Assembly: GCA_958450325.1 (NCBI GenBank)
Contig: OY288256.1
Span: 51,912,953 to 51,976,952 of the forward strand
Reading direction: 5' to 3'
Origin: Agrostemma githago
Lineage: Eukaryota > Streptophyta > Magnoliopsida > Caryophyllales > Caryophyllaceae
Length of the DNA stretch: 64,000 nt
In this document: piece after piece, positions 33,461-45,670 of the stretch
Layout of the letters: each line of letters begins with the position of its first letter
How positions within the stretch are numbered: position 1 is the first letter of the stretch
The notes under the pieces: model-generated
Database searches by the model: none
Seen by the model: only the letters and a program-made list of their open reading frames with translations
What the model was told of the DNA's origin: nothing
Position numbers and translations under genes: made by a program

Positions 33461-34890
33461 GTTTTTTTTATCCAAAAGACAAATCAAAATCCATATGAGG
33501 ATGAACATAAAGACGATATTGATTTTAAATTAATGTGAAATAAGTGAATATTGACGCATACGATAATTACAGTGTGTTCAACATTGAAATCAAAGAACCC
33601 ACGTGAGTAGGTTGATAAAGAACTATTGAAAATAATGTATGATAAATGTAAAAGACAATACTTATGAAATGATGATAAAGTACTTGTATAATATACATTT
33701 GACAGTATTTATAAAAAACACCCGTGAAATATCCTTTTATATATATGGAATAGTACTTATAGGCCCCTCTCCCGATTTTATTGTCAACTTTCGTCACTTG
33801 TAAACCAAATTAGAACAATTGTGTGTATTTGGTCACTTGTAACTACTGTCATTTTATTATGGGAAGAATAATAATTTATGGGAAGATAGAAATTTATGCT
33901 GAGATATAAATTTAATTGGTCAACTTCTCTTTCATGGAAAACTTAAAATGGGTTTCTCAAGAAATTGGAAGATGTAATACTGGTTTAATGTGTAAGGGTA
34001 ATTAATTGGACATTTTTAGGTCAAATTTTCATTTTTTTCAGTTCAATCTTTTTTTCTTCTGAATTTATTATTTTCCTTGACAATCTTTTCTATTTTTTTT
34101 CTTTTGAATTTATTGACAATTATATCGATAAAGTAAAAAAAAACCAAACTCATATATCAACCCTTTTAAAAATATATCAAATAAAACATGTTTATTTTTA
34201 CTGATATTCCGTATCATTTATTTGCATAAATGATTAAAAAATAAAAATAAAATCGTATTTATAATAAAAAATTAATGTATGATTTAATTTATAATAAAAA
34301 ATTATAATATAATGTATGATAAATATTCTATTACATGAATAAGAGTAATCATTCTTTCTTAGATATTAACCAAAATTCTTTTGAATCTTAAAAAATCTCT
34401 TAAGACTATAAAGTTAAATAAAATTATTTCACATCGAAAAATTATAGTCGAAAAAATTCTTTCTTAGATATTTCTACCGCCATCTAATCAAGGTTAGATC
34501 TTCCACTCAAAATCTTATCTTACTTGTATAAAATCAAACACCAAGAACTGTGTTTTATTGTGAGACGATACATTTCGAATTTTATTGTTGAGCATGGAGT
34601 GATATGTACGAAAAGTGGAATGACATATTTGTCCAAACAAAAAAATGTCGCAAATTTTATAAGGGTTTTTCTAAAATTTTATAAGGTTTTTCTAAACTCA
34701 TAATTACCATACGGGTTGAGAAATTTTTTAATCATCTCATTAAGAAAAAAAGAGTACGAACAATTCAACCCTAAAATTGAAAAACTAAAACAAATACGTA
34801 CGTCCAAACTCTTGCCACGCTGAGCCCTACAACTGAGAAAATCCTAACCTCCCATCTTCCTACAAACAATCTCCGCAAAATACAACGCAA
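33461..34890. other. AT-rich stretch without a gene
   Basis: No convincing exon. One inverted unit of the 140-bp array lies at about 34320-34450 (AATAAGAGTAATCATTC, ATTTCACATCGAAAAATTATAG). T-rich stretches at 34020-34110 may be intron or flank. Confidence 0.5.
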
Positions 34891-35870
34891 CCGGATTTCA
34901 ATGGTTGAGATTCGCCCGACTTGTCAACCGTTTTAAACGAAACTGGCTAATTATCAACTACAGTGTCATGAAATCCGATTATTCCGCTACATCTAAGCTC
35001 GGGTATCCATTTTCTTTTGATTATACTCTTCATCTGCAATTTAGAGCTGATCATGGGCCGTACCGTCCGAATAGCCCGACCCGTCCGGCCCGAAATTTTA
35101 GCGGGTTCGGACAGGGAATCTCGGCCCGAATTGTTAAATGGGCCGGACAAGCCCGGCCCGATACAACAAACGGGCCGGGCATGGACACTAATATTTTGAA
35201 ACGGGCCAACCCGCCCGGCCCGCTAAAATATTATATAAATTCTACCACTTATAATTATATAGAAAATGAAAAATATATATTCATTATAATACAAAAGAAA
35301 ATAATTAATCTATGCTCTAATCAAGACACATACCCTTGATAATGGTATGATATAGCGAAAATACCTTTGAATTCTCAAAAAAAATTAGGCAACTCTCGCT
35401 ATTCTCAAATTCTCATAATAATCTATTAATAGTCTGATATTATAACCAATTTTTGTTCATTTATCAAATACTTTTTTTTTCTTGTATTTTGATATGTAAC
35501 AAACAATTCAACTATGTTGTAATTTTTTAAAATATTTACGTAATTACCGCCTATCTTTGATGTTTGATAGTTTTTTCATTCACTCAATAATTGGCCCGAT
35601 AGCCCGCGCGCCGCCCGATTTTGCATAAACGGGCGGGTAAGGGCAAGTAATCTAGGCCCGTTAGTTAGGCCCGACCCGCCCGCTTTGATGTTAAAGGGCA
35701 ACTTTTTATCTTTTAGCCCGGCCCGTGTCCGGCCCGAGCCCGCATTTGAGCAGGTCTAATCTGCATCTACTCTTTCAGTTAGGTACCTTAGTTGGAGTTG
35801 TGAGTCGTGTGACTCTCGCGGATGTCTCCCCTCTTTCACATACCTGCGACATTAGAAGAAGGGGTAAGTG
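34890..35870 (+). other. Possible exon of an unknown gene, split by a hAT MITE
   Basis: The GC content rises at 34795-35041 and 35759-35868. If the hAT insert is left out, one frame runs through both parts (MKSDYSATSKLGYPFSFDY before it, then VGVVSRVTLADVSPLSHTCD) and ends at AGAAGGG|GTAAGT, a good 5' splice site. I do not recognise the protein, and there is no second exon that I can point to. It could be chance or a gene relic. Confidence 0.2.
35040..35758. mobile_element. hAT-type MITE with GGCCCG subterminal repeats
   Basis: The ends TAGAGCTGATCATGGGCC and, inverted, TAGACCTGCTCAAATGCGGGC are of the hAT kind. The flanks share ATCTGCA (35032-35038 and 35759-35765), a somewhat altered 8-bp duplication. 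GGCCCG/CGGGCC repeats fill the outer 200 bases on both sides, and the centre is AT-rich. No transposase. About 720 bp. Confidence 0.75.
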
Positions 35871-37795
35871 TGAATCTCTTTGTGATATATTAAATGAACA
35901 TTAATTACTGATTTTGCTTAATCTAAGTCTGAATTTGTATCAATTTTTTTATCTCGATAAATGTTTTTGAAGTTTGGTTATGTATAATTGATTGTTCATT
36001 AGGATAAAGTTTGCATCTTGGGAGGATTTTGTGGATGGAACGAAGTTTTTAAGCTTTAATTTTATATTTTTTTTGAACAAACTGATGGGTTCAGAATCTT
36101 ATTGGTATTTTTAGGCTATTATAAACTGTGTCGTTCATGTGTTGCTGATTCGAGTTTATAGTCACTAATTTGTTTAATTTAAACTTTAATTTGTACGGAT
36201 TTTTTGTCTTTAAATGTTTTTTATGTTTGGTTTTGTAAAATTGATTGTGTATTGAGATAAAAAAATTATCTTGTGAGGAGTTTTGTATGTAGATAAAAAT
36301 GTGCTTTAAAGCTTTAATCTTTAAATCATTTTATTTGTCTTTTACTCCGTAATAAAGATTTTATGAAGATAATTTAAACGTAATTTGAACACCATTTATG
36401 AAAAAAATTATATATGGAGACAATTAATATATATGGAGACAATTTAGAGGGATGTGAAGATTTTATTATCCTAATCTTGGAAATTAAACAAACATAATTT
36501 ATGAAAAATTTGAATTTATTTATGAAGAAGTTATTATGGGAAAATAAAGGTGGGGAAGGTGATTGAAAAAGTTATGGGAAAAAGAAATAAAATCAATGTC
36601 CATTGTACCCCGTACATCTTATGCAACTTATTATTATTATTATCTTTTTACTTTTTTTTTTCTAATTTCTAAATCTAGCATTTTGAATAAGGGTCTAGTT
36701 TTCCTTCTTTTATTTAATATTATCATACCATTTCACTTACTCCTTAATATAAAGAAAATGAATTTCACGATAAATGTGAACTAATACCAAAAAATGTACT
36801 CATATGATTTATTAGCTTAAATACTCTAAATGATAAAAGTTAATTTAAAATAAATTTTGATACTTCGTATGCGTAATATCATTCAATAATAAAATACAAT
36901 GATTTTTCCATTATCACGTTTTTATAATTGTTTCAAAATTAAGGGTTGCTTCGAAAAATTTCAAATAAGATCGATCTAATTTGTACGTAATAATTAATAT
37001 AATTGGAAAAGTAATATTGGAGACCTGAATTTAATGACCTTATTATCGATTTTACTTAAAAAGAATTGAGTTTATTCCGAGCTTAAAAAAAATAACACTA
37101 AGAAATAAGTTGATTGATTGATTTGTAATTAACAATTTAATGATTTGTAATTATTATAACTGGAAAACCAATATTACCCTATTCATTTTAAGGTAGTAAA
37201 AATTATGTAAATATAAACAAATAATTAATTATAAAAAGTATGTAGTATATAAATTTAAGCTTAAACATTTTGACGTTATTTTTCTAATTATTAAAATTGC
37301 TTAAGCAATACCATAAAAAAATGCATTCAATGCTATGATTCTATATACAAAAAGTACCTTAGTTTTATATTTGAAGAAAAATAAATTATAATTTGCCTAC
37401 ATGATTGCACTCGCTAATACTTAGTCTTCCAACAAAAATTTGGAACCTCGTCGACGAATTCGTAGATCCGAAATGAAATCTCTACAACAACAAAAAAACA
37501 AAATCAAATCACAATTATTAAAATTATATTCTAAATGTTCTAATATACATAACAACAATGAGAAATCGAAGAAATTTTAACATTTTGTGCCATTTTTTCT
37601 TCCAATTAAAGCTTTACTTTCATGTTTCTTCTTACCTTGAACATAAAACACATCAAAAACAAAAACAATATTAGAAAGTAGCACATGTTGATATTAAAAA
37701 TCATAAATCACAATATTATAACTATAACCGAAATTAGAAATTAGAAATAATAATCAGAAAACAATATTACAAAATAGCACAATATTATAACTATA
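35871..37795. other. AT-rich intergenic or intronic stretch, nothing recognised
   Basis: No coding region, RNA gene or clear element seen. A short direct repeat, CACAATATTATAACTATAA, occurs at about 37709 and 37772 just before the truncated LTR. Confidence 0.5.
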
Positions 37796-38278
37796 ATCGA
37801 AATTTGTCGTGGATCCCCACAATCAAACAAGAACCTAACTCTCCTAAACTGGGTAGATAAGGTAAGTCGGGTATCGAATCCACAGGGACGATGAGCTAAA
37901 TAAAGAGTCTCGATCTAGTTAAAGGCTCAGTCGGAGAAATTCGGTTTGGGTTGAATGAGTCTAAACTAAATAACTAAACTAACTATAAGAGAAAACAATA
38001 ACAAATACTACGAGTATAATAAAAGGGACTAGGGTCAAGGTCAGCAAGGTAGTCTCAGGGGAGTTGTCGGGCTCATAAAATAGCTGATTAAGGTCAGTAA
38101 TAGGCATGAGATGGGCTCTCTCGAGTCTCTATCTACCATAGGACGGTCCTAGCGGGCTCTCGCTACTTACTAGGTCGACCTACTCCAATGAACGCAAGCC
38201 TAACCTAAACTCGGCTCTCGATCTTAAGTCTAGGTTAACTGAATTGATTAACTAATCTGGCCAGGACAAGTGAATAAG
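37796..38278 (-). repeat. Shortened 3' LTR of the Athila-like element
   Basis: About 480 bp matching 41350-41820 with few changes (GTCGTGGATCCCCACAATC against ATCGCGGATCCCCACAATC). The likeness stops at GGACAAGTGAAT, so the 5' two thirds of this LTR copy, with the promoter region, are gone. The last dozen bases at the 3' end are also lost. Confidence 0.85.
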
Positions 38279-39843
38279 CTCACTAAACCAAACTAACGAC
38301 CCTTAACGAAAAACACTAGAAAAGCTAACAGAGACACAAACTAATTACACAAAAAATTTACATCACAAGCTTTCTAATCAAAAGTCAAAATTCTAAAATT
38401 CAACTCAAGTATAAACAATGATAATCAGACACTAAGACTGTTGCAATCGACACCATACATCCATCGGTTTCGGTCCATGCTATATCAAGAGTATGAGATG
38501 GAGGTGGAATGAGTACTCCCATGAAGTTATTAACCCTAGAAGAACTCGTCTCAACTCAAAGAGTCAAGGATCGTCCTAATGATCCAAAGTGACAAGAGTA
38601 AACGATCCAAAATGGGCAAATATGATTAAAAATAAGTAACTCAGGGAGGAATCGTACTTTTTTTTTCTTCTTTTTCCTTTTCAATTTTTTTTTCTTTTTT
38701 TTCAATTTCTTTTTTTTTTCTTTTCAATTTTTTTCCTTTTTCAGTTTTTTTTTCATCTCCCCCTTATTATTTTCTTTTTGATATTTTTGTGATTTTTTCT
38801 GGTGCTAACAAACATGCACTTTTTGTGTGGAAGGATCGAGCAGAATTTGTAACGTCGCTCTCTTCCTGATAAAAGATGATAAGTAGAATGGATCGCAAGA
38901 TGATAATAAAAGGAAGTCACTTGGATCACCGTCACCTAGACAAGTCAACTAGTGTCACGTCAAATCACGGGAGGTGGAAAATGGAACAAGTGAAGTACAC
39001 ACCCTCGAGCGACTTACAGTAGGAGATCGATTGATATATAACGAATAATTGCAACGATCAAGTGTCTAAAAATCATTATTTACACAAAAATTAAAAGTTA
39101 GAAAAAGGACCAAATCAAAGAAAACGAGTGAAAAAAAATGAAAAAATAATAAAATATTTTTTGTATTTTTTTAAAAAAAAACAACTACAAACTACGACTC
39201 AAAAAAACACAAACTGACACAAAATACTCCAATCAACCAACAACAAATCCTCCCCCACACTTAAATCGGACATTGTCCTCAATGTTCAAGAACTAAGGAG
39301 GGAAAAGAGAATGGGTGGGTAAACAACTTACTATAGTGAAGTGATGCTTGATACTTATTCTCGTACCCGTCATATCTCTTGTCGATTTCTTGGAGCTCAC
39401 ATATCACCTACACACAAAACGACAAACAAAAACAAGCAAAGAAACATATATACACAATATCATCTTAATTATCTCAGCAAGCAAGTGAATTGTCTAAAAA
39501 ACTGGTCAATGACCTCATTAGCTTGTCAAACAAGCTAGACCAGTCATCACCAAAATGGTCATAATGAATAAACAATAATAAGCATGACCAATAGTGGATA
39601 ATAGAGGTAAGATGGCTAATAAGCGGTTTGTGAGGCAAGATGTGCATACCTAATATCTCAATTTTACCAGAAGGCTCGTCATAAAATTCAAGTTGCACAA
39701 GAATGGAGTCTAATACCCCAAAACCACTCAAAAAAACCAATCTTACCACTGTCATTCTCCTTAAGAGAGGTGTTAATGTCTCTGTCTTCAATGCTCTCCA
39801 TCACAGTATCCATACGAGACAGATCCAAAATCAAACCGATCTC
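38279..39843 (-). other. Non-coding 3' part of the Athila-like element
   Basis: It contains, in reverse, the same landmarks as the tandem element: the C/T tract at 38655-38760, CACGGGAGGTGGAAAATGG near 38965, CATGCTATATC near 38475 and the CATTGTCCTCAATG motif at about 39270. No gene is seen. Confidence 0.65.
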
Positions 39844-41058
39844 CTAGAAAGAACGGTCACAGCCCTCCTCACTTATCATGAGCTCAAACGAAGGGCTAAG
39901 AGAAATAAGGTCAAGGTCAAGACAATCAATAAGTGAAAGAGATTCATCCTCAACAAATTTCTCAAAAATAGGTTTCTCAAAGAAACCATCATAATCCCAA
40001 GTATCGTCAAGCATAGATTCATAAGAAGATGAGTCAAAGTATAAGGAATCAAGGAGAGCATCATTATCATCACTAACCCCCTCTACCACCATGAAGTCAA
40101 AGAGAGGATTTTGGATCATTTCAACATTAATTATATCCTCAAACATAGGATTTTCAAAACAATTACCCAATGAGAAATCCTGCACTTCATTTTCAGCGTC
40201 AACATGGTGAGATTGAAAATTATACACATAATCATCATCTTCATCATCAATTACGTTCACAAGGGGTGGGGAAGATGCAATATCATGCATAACACTCACA
40301 TTGACACGTGGAGGAGAAACATGACAAACACTAGGATCATACACATCACTAAGAGAGTAAGAATTGACCCCCTCACTTAACAAGGAAGGAACCTGTGGGT
40401 CATATCTAGGTTGTGGTCCTCTCCTAAATGCACGATGGTCATGGCCACTGGCTATTTTCGCAATCAAAGCATGCGCTTCTTCTACTTCCAAATCATAGAA
40501 TTTCCAGTTAGATGCAACAAGTATCAAATCTCTATCACAAGGAAGTAGGTTATCAAAGAATGTCAATGTGGTAATCCAAAGTGGGATGCCATGATGGGGA
40601 GAAGCTCTCAATAAGCTCTTAAACCTACTCCAAGAATCATTCAAACTCTCAAACTCACCCTGTCTAAAGTTAAGAATGTCTTGTCTAAATTTGGCGGTTT
40701 TAGCAGGAGGAAAGTAATTCCTAAGAAAGGCTAGAGCCAATGGTTCCCAGGAGAAGAAAGTGTTAGGAGGGTGTAAATATAGCCATTCCCAAGCCTCGCC
40801 TTTAAGGAAAAAGGGAAAAAGCATGAGAAATATTGTCTCAATGGGTAAATCACCCCTCCTCACAAAACTACAATAATCCACAAACCTCTGAAGGAGCCCA
40901 TACACGTCCTCTCTCTCAAACCCGTGAAAAGCATTCTGCTCCACCAACTCAATAAATCCCGGGTCAACATAGAAGTCAAGACCCTCCAAATTTCCAAGGT
41001 TAATAGGTGAAGCAAACATCTCGAGTTTTGGTGCATAATGATCGGCTATAGTGGGCAT
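39844..41058 (-). CDS. gag: Athila-type Gag with acidic tail
   Basis: ATG at 41058, stop at 39844, 404 residues with no internal stop. Residues about 35-185 are the Retrotrans_gag domain: VEQNAFHGFEREDVYGLLQR, LPIETIFLMLFPFFLKGEAW, FLRNYFPPAKTAKFRQDI, SRFKSLLRASPHHGIPLW. The C-terminal half (about 235-404) is strongly acidic (DDEDDDYVYN, FFEKPIFEKFVEDES) and resembles the ORF at 8358-9233. No zinc knuckle is seen. Gag would build the particle around element RNA. The intact frame in an element without pol suggests recent activity, or selection on Gag, with enzymes supplied by another element. Confidence 0.85.
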   Translation of the reverse strand: MPTIADHYAPKLEMFASPINLGNLEGLDFYVDPGFIELVEQNAFHGFEREDVYGLLQRFVDYCSFVRRGDLPIETIFLMLFPFFLKGEAWEWLYLHPPNTFFSWEPLALAFLRNYFPPAKTAKFRQDILNFRQGEFESLNDSWSRFKSLLRASPHHGIPLWITTLTFFDNLLPCDRDLILVASNWKFYDLEVEEAHALIAKIASGHDHRAFRRGPQPRYDPQVPSLLSEGVNSYSLSDVYDPSVCHVSPPRVNVSVMHDIASSPPLVNVIDDEDDDYVYNFQSHHVDAENEVQDFSLGNCFENPMFEDIINVEMIQNPLFDFMVVEGVSDDNDALLDSLYFDSSSYESMLDDTWDYDGFFEKPIFEKFVEDESLSLIDCLDLDLISLSPSFELMISEEGCDRSF

Positions 41059-41316
41059 GAAGAGTTTAGGAAAAGAAGAGAAATATAGCACACCCAAGAA
41101 GGAGATAAGAAGGGAAAAAAACAAGTAAAAGAAAATAAAAATAAAAATAAAAAATATTACCACTATGATTATTCTCCTACTAATAAAAACAATAAAAAAA
41201 AATATCCTAGGTACGTACAGGAGAAGTTAGTTGGTTTTTTTTTTTTAAAAATAAACAAAATAGAAAAAAAGACTAATACTTAAACCAAAACAAGACTAGT
41301 ATCTAACTAAGCACCA

Positions 41317-41334
41317 TCCCCGGCAACGGTGCCA
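41317..41334 (-). other. Primer binding site of the Athila-like element
   Basis: On the minus strand TGGCACCGTTGCCGGGGA, three bases after the LTR end; one change from the tRNA-Asp match (GCACC for GCGCC). Confidence 0.85.
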
Positions 41335-41337
41335 TTT

Positions 41338-42626
41338 TGACGTAGGAATTTATCGCGGATCCCCACAATCAAACCAGAACCTAACTCTCCTAAACTGGGT
41401 AGATAAGGTAAGTCGGGTATCGAATCCACAGGGACGATGAGCTAAATAAAGAGTCTCGATCTAGTTAAAGGCTCAGTCGGAGAAATTCGGTTTGGGTTGA
41501 ATGAGTCTAAACTAAATAACTAAACTAACTATAAGAGAAAACAATAACAAATACGAGTATAATAAAAGGGACTAGGGTCAAGGTCAGCAAGGTAGTCTCA
41601 GGGGAGTTGTCGGGCTCATAAAATAGCTGATTAAGGTCAGTAATAGGTATGAGATGGACTCTCTCGAGTCTCTATCTACCATAGGACGGTCCTAACGGGC
41701 TCTCGCTACTTACTTGGTCGACCTACTCCAATGAACGCAAGCCTAACCTAAACTCGGCTCTCGATCTTAAGTCTAGGTTAACTGAATTGATTAACTAATC
41801 TGGCCAGGACAAGTGAATCATCTAATTATAACGTTTAAACGGAGATTAATAACAATTAATCAACAATTAAAATTAACTTGAGACAAAACCCTAATTAAGA
41901 CGAACCGAACTAACCCTAACCCTAGAATTGACTACTCTATCATGATTCAAACTAAACTAACTAAATTATCCAATACTAACAACATCATAACAATTCTAAT
42001 TAAGAGATAAAGATGCAAACTTTGATAAAAACGAGAAATTAAATAACCCAAACAAGCAATAATAACGGTAAAGGAGATGTGAGAAGAAATTTTATACCAA
42101 CATAAGTCTTGAACTATTCAAAAGAAATTAAAATGGAACTGAATCTACTATCAAAAACGGAGTGAAGTATATCTCATGCTAATACGGAATAAGCGATAGA
42201 AGTACCGAAGAGAAAGTCCAAATCATGGAAACTGCCCTAATCTACCCTAATCTAATACGTCCTGCTCCCTCCTCCCTCTCTTTTTATTTTGTTGGTGTAT
42301 GGGGTTGTCTCCAATCCTCCGTGAAGTTGGTCTTTTTGGACCCGTCCAACACTCGTCTTTCGTACTATTTCCATTATCTTCTAATTTGTCTTGACCCGTC
42401 TTTTCTCGGTTACTGCCGAACGGTACCTATAAAATAAAAACAAGACAAGGCAGTACCAAATTCTCGGAAAATAACGACTATTACTATAATTATAACTAAA
42501 ACAACTAACGGACCCTAACTAACACTTAATAACATATAATGAGCTATATGACAATTATAAAACACAAAATCGGACTAAATAACGGGTAAAAGTATGGGTA
42601 AATCACTATTAAAATAGCACTTATCA
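41338..42626 (-). repeat. 5' LTR of the Athila-like element
   Basis: 1289 bp, minus strand, TGATAAGTGC to CTACGTCA. It is the only full LTR of this copy. Confidence 0.85.
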
Positions 42627-42627
42627 G

Positions 42628-44749
42628 GGGAGGACATATTACCTGGATAAGGCTAAATACCATATTCCTCTAGGAACCTACCCAGAGTCCAAAAACCGGG
42701 GTTTAATTTTAGCGAAGAATGTTGCCGCAGCGATTGAGCGGTTTTACAATTTTGGAGAGGGGTACACAGTTGTTGTCCCCGGGGAGAAAGACACTGTGTG
42801 CTGCCCCCCTGACGACTGCATAGCAGTTTACCACAAATGCTTAGAGTTTGGCCTTCGTTTCCCCCTGCACCCCTTCCTGGAAGAGACTTTCAGGCGGATG
42901 AACGTGGCCATAGCTCAACTGACCGCCATGGCAGTTAGATCCCTGATAACATATACTTGGACCTGTCGGTTTCATGGTGATGAGCCTTCCATTGATGCCC
43001 TACGGTACATGGTTGGCCTGCAAATGGTGGCTTCTAGGAGTGAAGGTTCCCCTGGATATTGGTCTATCCAAAGTCAGAAAGGTCATACCCTGGTGTGGCC
43101 AGTTATGGATAGCCTGAGGGACTGGAAGAACAACTTCCTGTATGTGCATAGTGCCACTGGATGGAAGATTCCTCGACATTTTAGGAACCATGTCCATACC
43201 AGGCTGGAGACTTGCCAGGAGTACCATCCTGGCGTTGGGGGAAAGGCTCTTGAGGTGAAACTGAGCAAAAAAGATGATGATCTGGTGAAAACGTTTGCCG
43301 CTCATACGGACAAATCAGGCGTTCATGGCCCTAGTTTATGGCTTCCCCACGCGGAGCTTATCACCACTGATAGATTTCTGACCCGAGTGGGCTTGAATCC
43401 TGGCCTGGATAGAGGTAGTTCAGGGGCGCCACTGGTTTTTCTTTACCTCTCTTGTCCCCTTTAAGGGTTTTCTAACTGTTCATTCTTTTGTCTTCCAGAT
43501 CTCGCTACTTGTACCTGATCAAGGAAGGAGGCAAGGCTTCTGGGCCTAGACGACAAATTTGTCATTGTTCAGAGGCGCCCTTCTCTTCCTCCCAATTTTA
43601 AGAAAGGTGAGAAGAACTTGATGAAGTATTTAAAAGGCCTCTCGGCTAGCAGGACAAGACTTCCTCCCCCCTAGATTTACGCCTGCGAAGCCAACGGCTC
43701 CCCCTTCCCGTGGTGTGGAAAAAGCGGCCGCCTCTGAGGCCACCCCTCCTCCCACCGGCAAGCAGGGAGGCTCCCCTGCAGGGACTCACACTCCCATGGG
43801 ACCGCAGCCTGCCGTTTCCAAGAAAACTGGGGAAAGCACCCCTCAGGAGCTGACTAGGAAAAGAAACAGAGAGCCCTTAAATGCTGAGCATGTGGTAGAT
43901 CTGGAGGCGGACACGCCTGACCCAAAGCGTCCTGCCCGAGACGTCCCAGGCACCCTAATTTCAGAGGAGAATACTGAGTTTCATTACACCGCTGGTGATA
44001 GCCTGGATGTTTCTGCCCTGCTCTCTGACTCTGGGGCCGTCTTGGCGGACCACCTTATCAAGACTGTGACCTCTGCCACCAACCAAGTGACCCAGTATAT
44101 TCAGCGTACCTCCCGGGTTATTCAGGCCTCTGCCGAACTGGCGGCCCTTAGCCGCTTGAGTGATGAAGAGTTGGTCACTTCTCCTCCTTCTGACCGCCTG
44201 GCTATGGTTGAGAGAGATGTCACACTCATCGCCAGCCTGAAGAATCAATTGGCGAAAAAGGAAGGTGAGCTGGAGGAGGCTAAGGATCAGGCGGTCCTCT
44301 GGAAATCTCAGGATGAGAGGGCAATTAGGGAGGTATCTCGCCTGGAGGAGGAACTGAAGAAGACTAAGCAGGCTGCTGCGGAGCTAGAGCAGGCTAGGAA
44401 GGCGTTGGCTGAGCTGGAGCATGTCAAGAAAAAAACTGCTGATTTAGAGGAGCGTCTTTCTAAGTCTGATTCAGACCTTCAGACAGCTCGTAGCGATTTG
44501 GCGGCGAAGGCTGTGGAGTGGCAGAAGGAAAAAGATGAAATAATCCAAGAGGCTGAAACCGCGGTGGAGAAAGGCTTTGAGAGTGGTGCTAACTCCTCCT
44601 TGGTGCTGGTTATGGAGGTCATCAGGGAGATGTTACCTGATTTTGATGAGGAGACTTTTCGTGCTCTTTATGCTGCTAAGGACGAGGCCTGGGTGCGCAG
44701 ATCGCCCGAAGAGGCTGCTGGTCCTGACCCAGATGCCCCTCCTGCCTAA
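42628..44749 (+). pseudogene. Tat-2 antisense ORF (putative gypsy-type transposon protein), broken
   Basis: Plus strand, opposite to gag-pol. Exon 1, without its start, is open from 42628 to 43414 and holds the pattern also seen in Tat-1 exon 1 (CIAVYHKCLEFGLRFPLHPF, RRMNVAIAQL, SLITYTWTCRF). A donor G|GTAGTT at 43415 and acceptor CTTCCAG ending 43498 give a phase-1 intron, the same phase as in Tat-1. Exon 2 has TGA at 43515-43517 and a one-base shift at about 43673. It then runs open to TAA at 44749 with S/P/T-rich sequence and a long coiled coil (about 44200-44570: SLKNQLAKKEGELEEAKDQ, then E/K/L heptads). Function unknown. Confidence 0.75.
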
Positions 44750-44955
44750 CATGCAAGGCAGTCGTCCTCCGAGGGCTCCTTTGCTGACGTTTTAATTCTT
44801 TTTTGTGCGCCGAGCCCTGTTGTGGCTGGCTGCTTTATCTGATGTAACGTTTTAAACTCTTTTATTCGTGGATTTTACTGCTCTTTCTGTAAAGACCTTA
44901 TTTTTTTGTTCATATATGCATCTGTTTGATTTTCCTTTCAAAGTTATATCTGGTT

Positions 44956-45435
44956 CTGGCTTCTGGTCGAAATCCAGGGGGCTTGCCCCCTGCCTGCTCA
45001 GAGACAGGCAGGGAGTTTTTAGTACTATATATTTTTTTTAAACAAGGTTGGGGGGTGCCCCCAGTCCTTGTTTGCTCGGCGCTTGTGGCCTGGCCTGTCC
45101 CTGGCTTCTGGTCGAAGTCTAGGGGGCCTGCCCCCTGTCTGCCCAGAGGCAGGCAGGGAGACTTAGTGTTTTTTATACAAGGTTGGGGGTGCCCCCATTC
45201 CTTGTTCATTCGGTGCGTGGGGCCCGGCCTGTCCCTGGCTTATGGCTGAAGTCCAGGGGGCCTGCTCCCTGCCTGCCCAGAGGTAGGCGGAAGGACTTAA
45301 CATTTTTTTATACAAGGTTGGGGGATGCCCCCAGTCCTTGTTCGTTTGGCGCGTGGGGCCCGGCCTGACCCTGGCTTCTGGCTGAAGTCCAGAGGGCCTG
45401 CCCCCTGCCTGCCCAGAGGCAGGCAGGAGGACTTA
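44956..45435. repeat. GC-rich minisatellite in the Tat-2 3' region
   Basis: Four units of about 134-145 bp start at 44956, 45101, 45235 and 45371, each CTGGCTTCTGG...AGTCCAGGGGGCCTGCCCCC and GCCCAGAGGCAGGCAGG, then ACAAGGTTGGGGG. Each holds short palindromes (GGGGGCCTGCCCCC). It lies between the integrase gene and the antisense ORF. Confidence 0.88.
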
Positions 45436-45670
45436 GGGATTTCGTTGGGGGGTTCATTTTTCCCGGTTTCGGCAACAGGGGGGCCTCCCCTTATTGCCCC
45501 CTGCTCGTTTGTGTGTGAAATGCAAGTTTGAACAACGAGTATAAATTCTGGATACCTTTTCATTTAAAATAAACTTTTAACATGCGTGGTCGGAGCCGTC
45601 GACATTTTACTCTGATCGTCCTCCGCCAATTTTTCCTGAAAGCAAAGATTACTTAATCCTTATCTAATGA

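Larger units (their letters stand above)
37796..42626 (-). mobile_element. Athila-like gag-only element, truncated 3' end
   Basis: Minus strand. The 5' LTR is 41338-42626 (begins TGATAAGTGC, ends CTACGTCA when read on the minus strand), the tRNA-Asp primer site is 41317-41334, and gag is 41058-39844. A non-coding part and a shortened 3' LTR (37796-38278) follow. The family shares its LTR start, primer site, CATTGAGGACAATG motif and acidic Gag tail with the tandem element at 708-23840, but is clearly diverged. No pol is present. No duplicated target is found: the left end has lost its flank, and the right end adjoins the Tat-2 antisense ORF. Confidence 0.85.

Noticed and set aside
34905..35339. 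144-codon frame rich in R, P and G
   Set aside because: It runs from ordinary sequence into the hAT MITE, whose GGCCCG repeats give the composition; it starts at a non-ATG codon.
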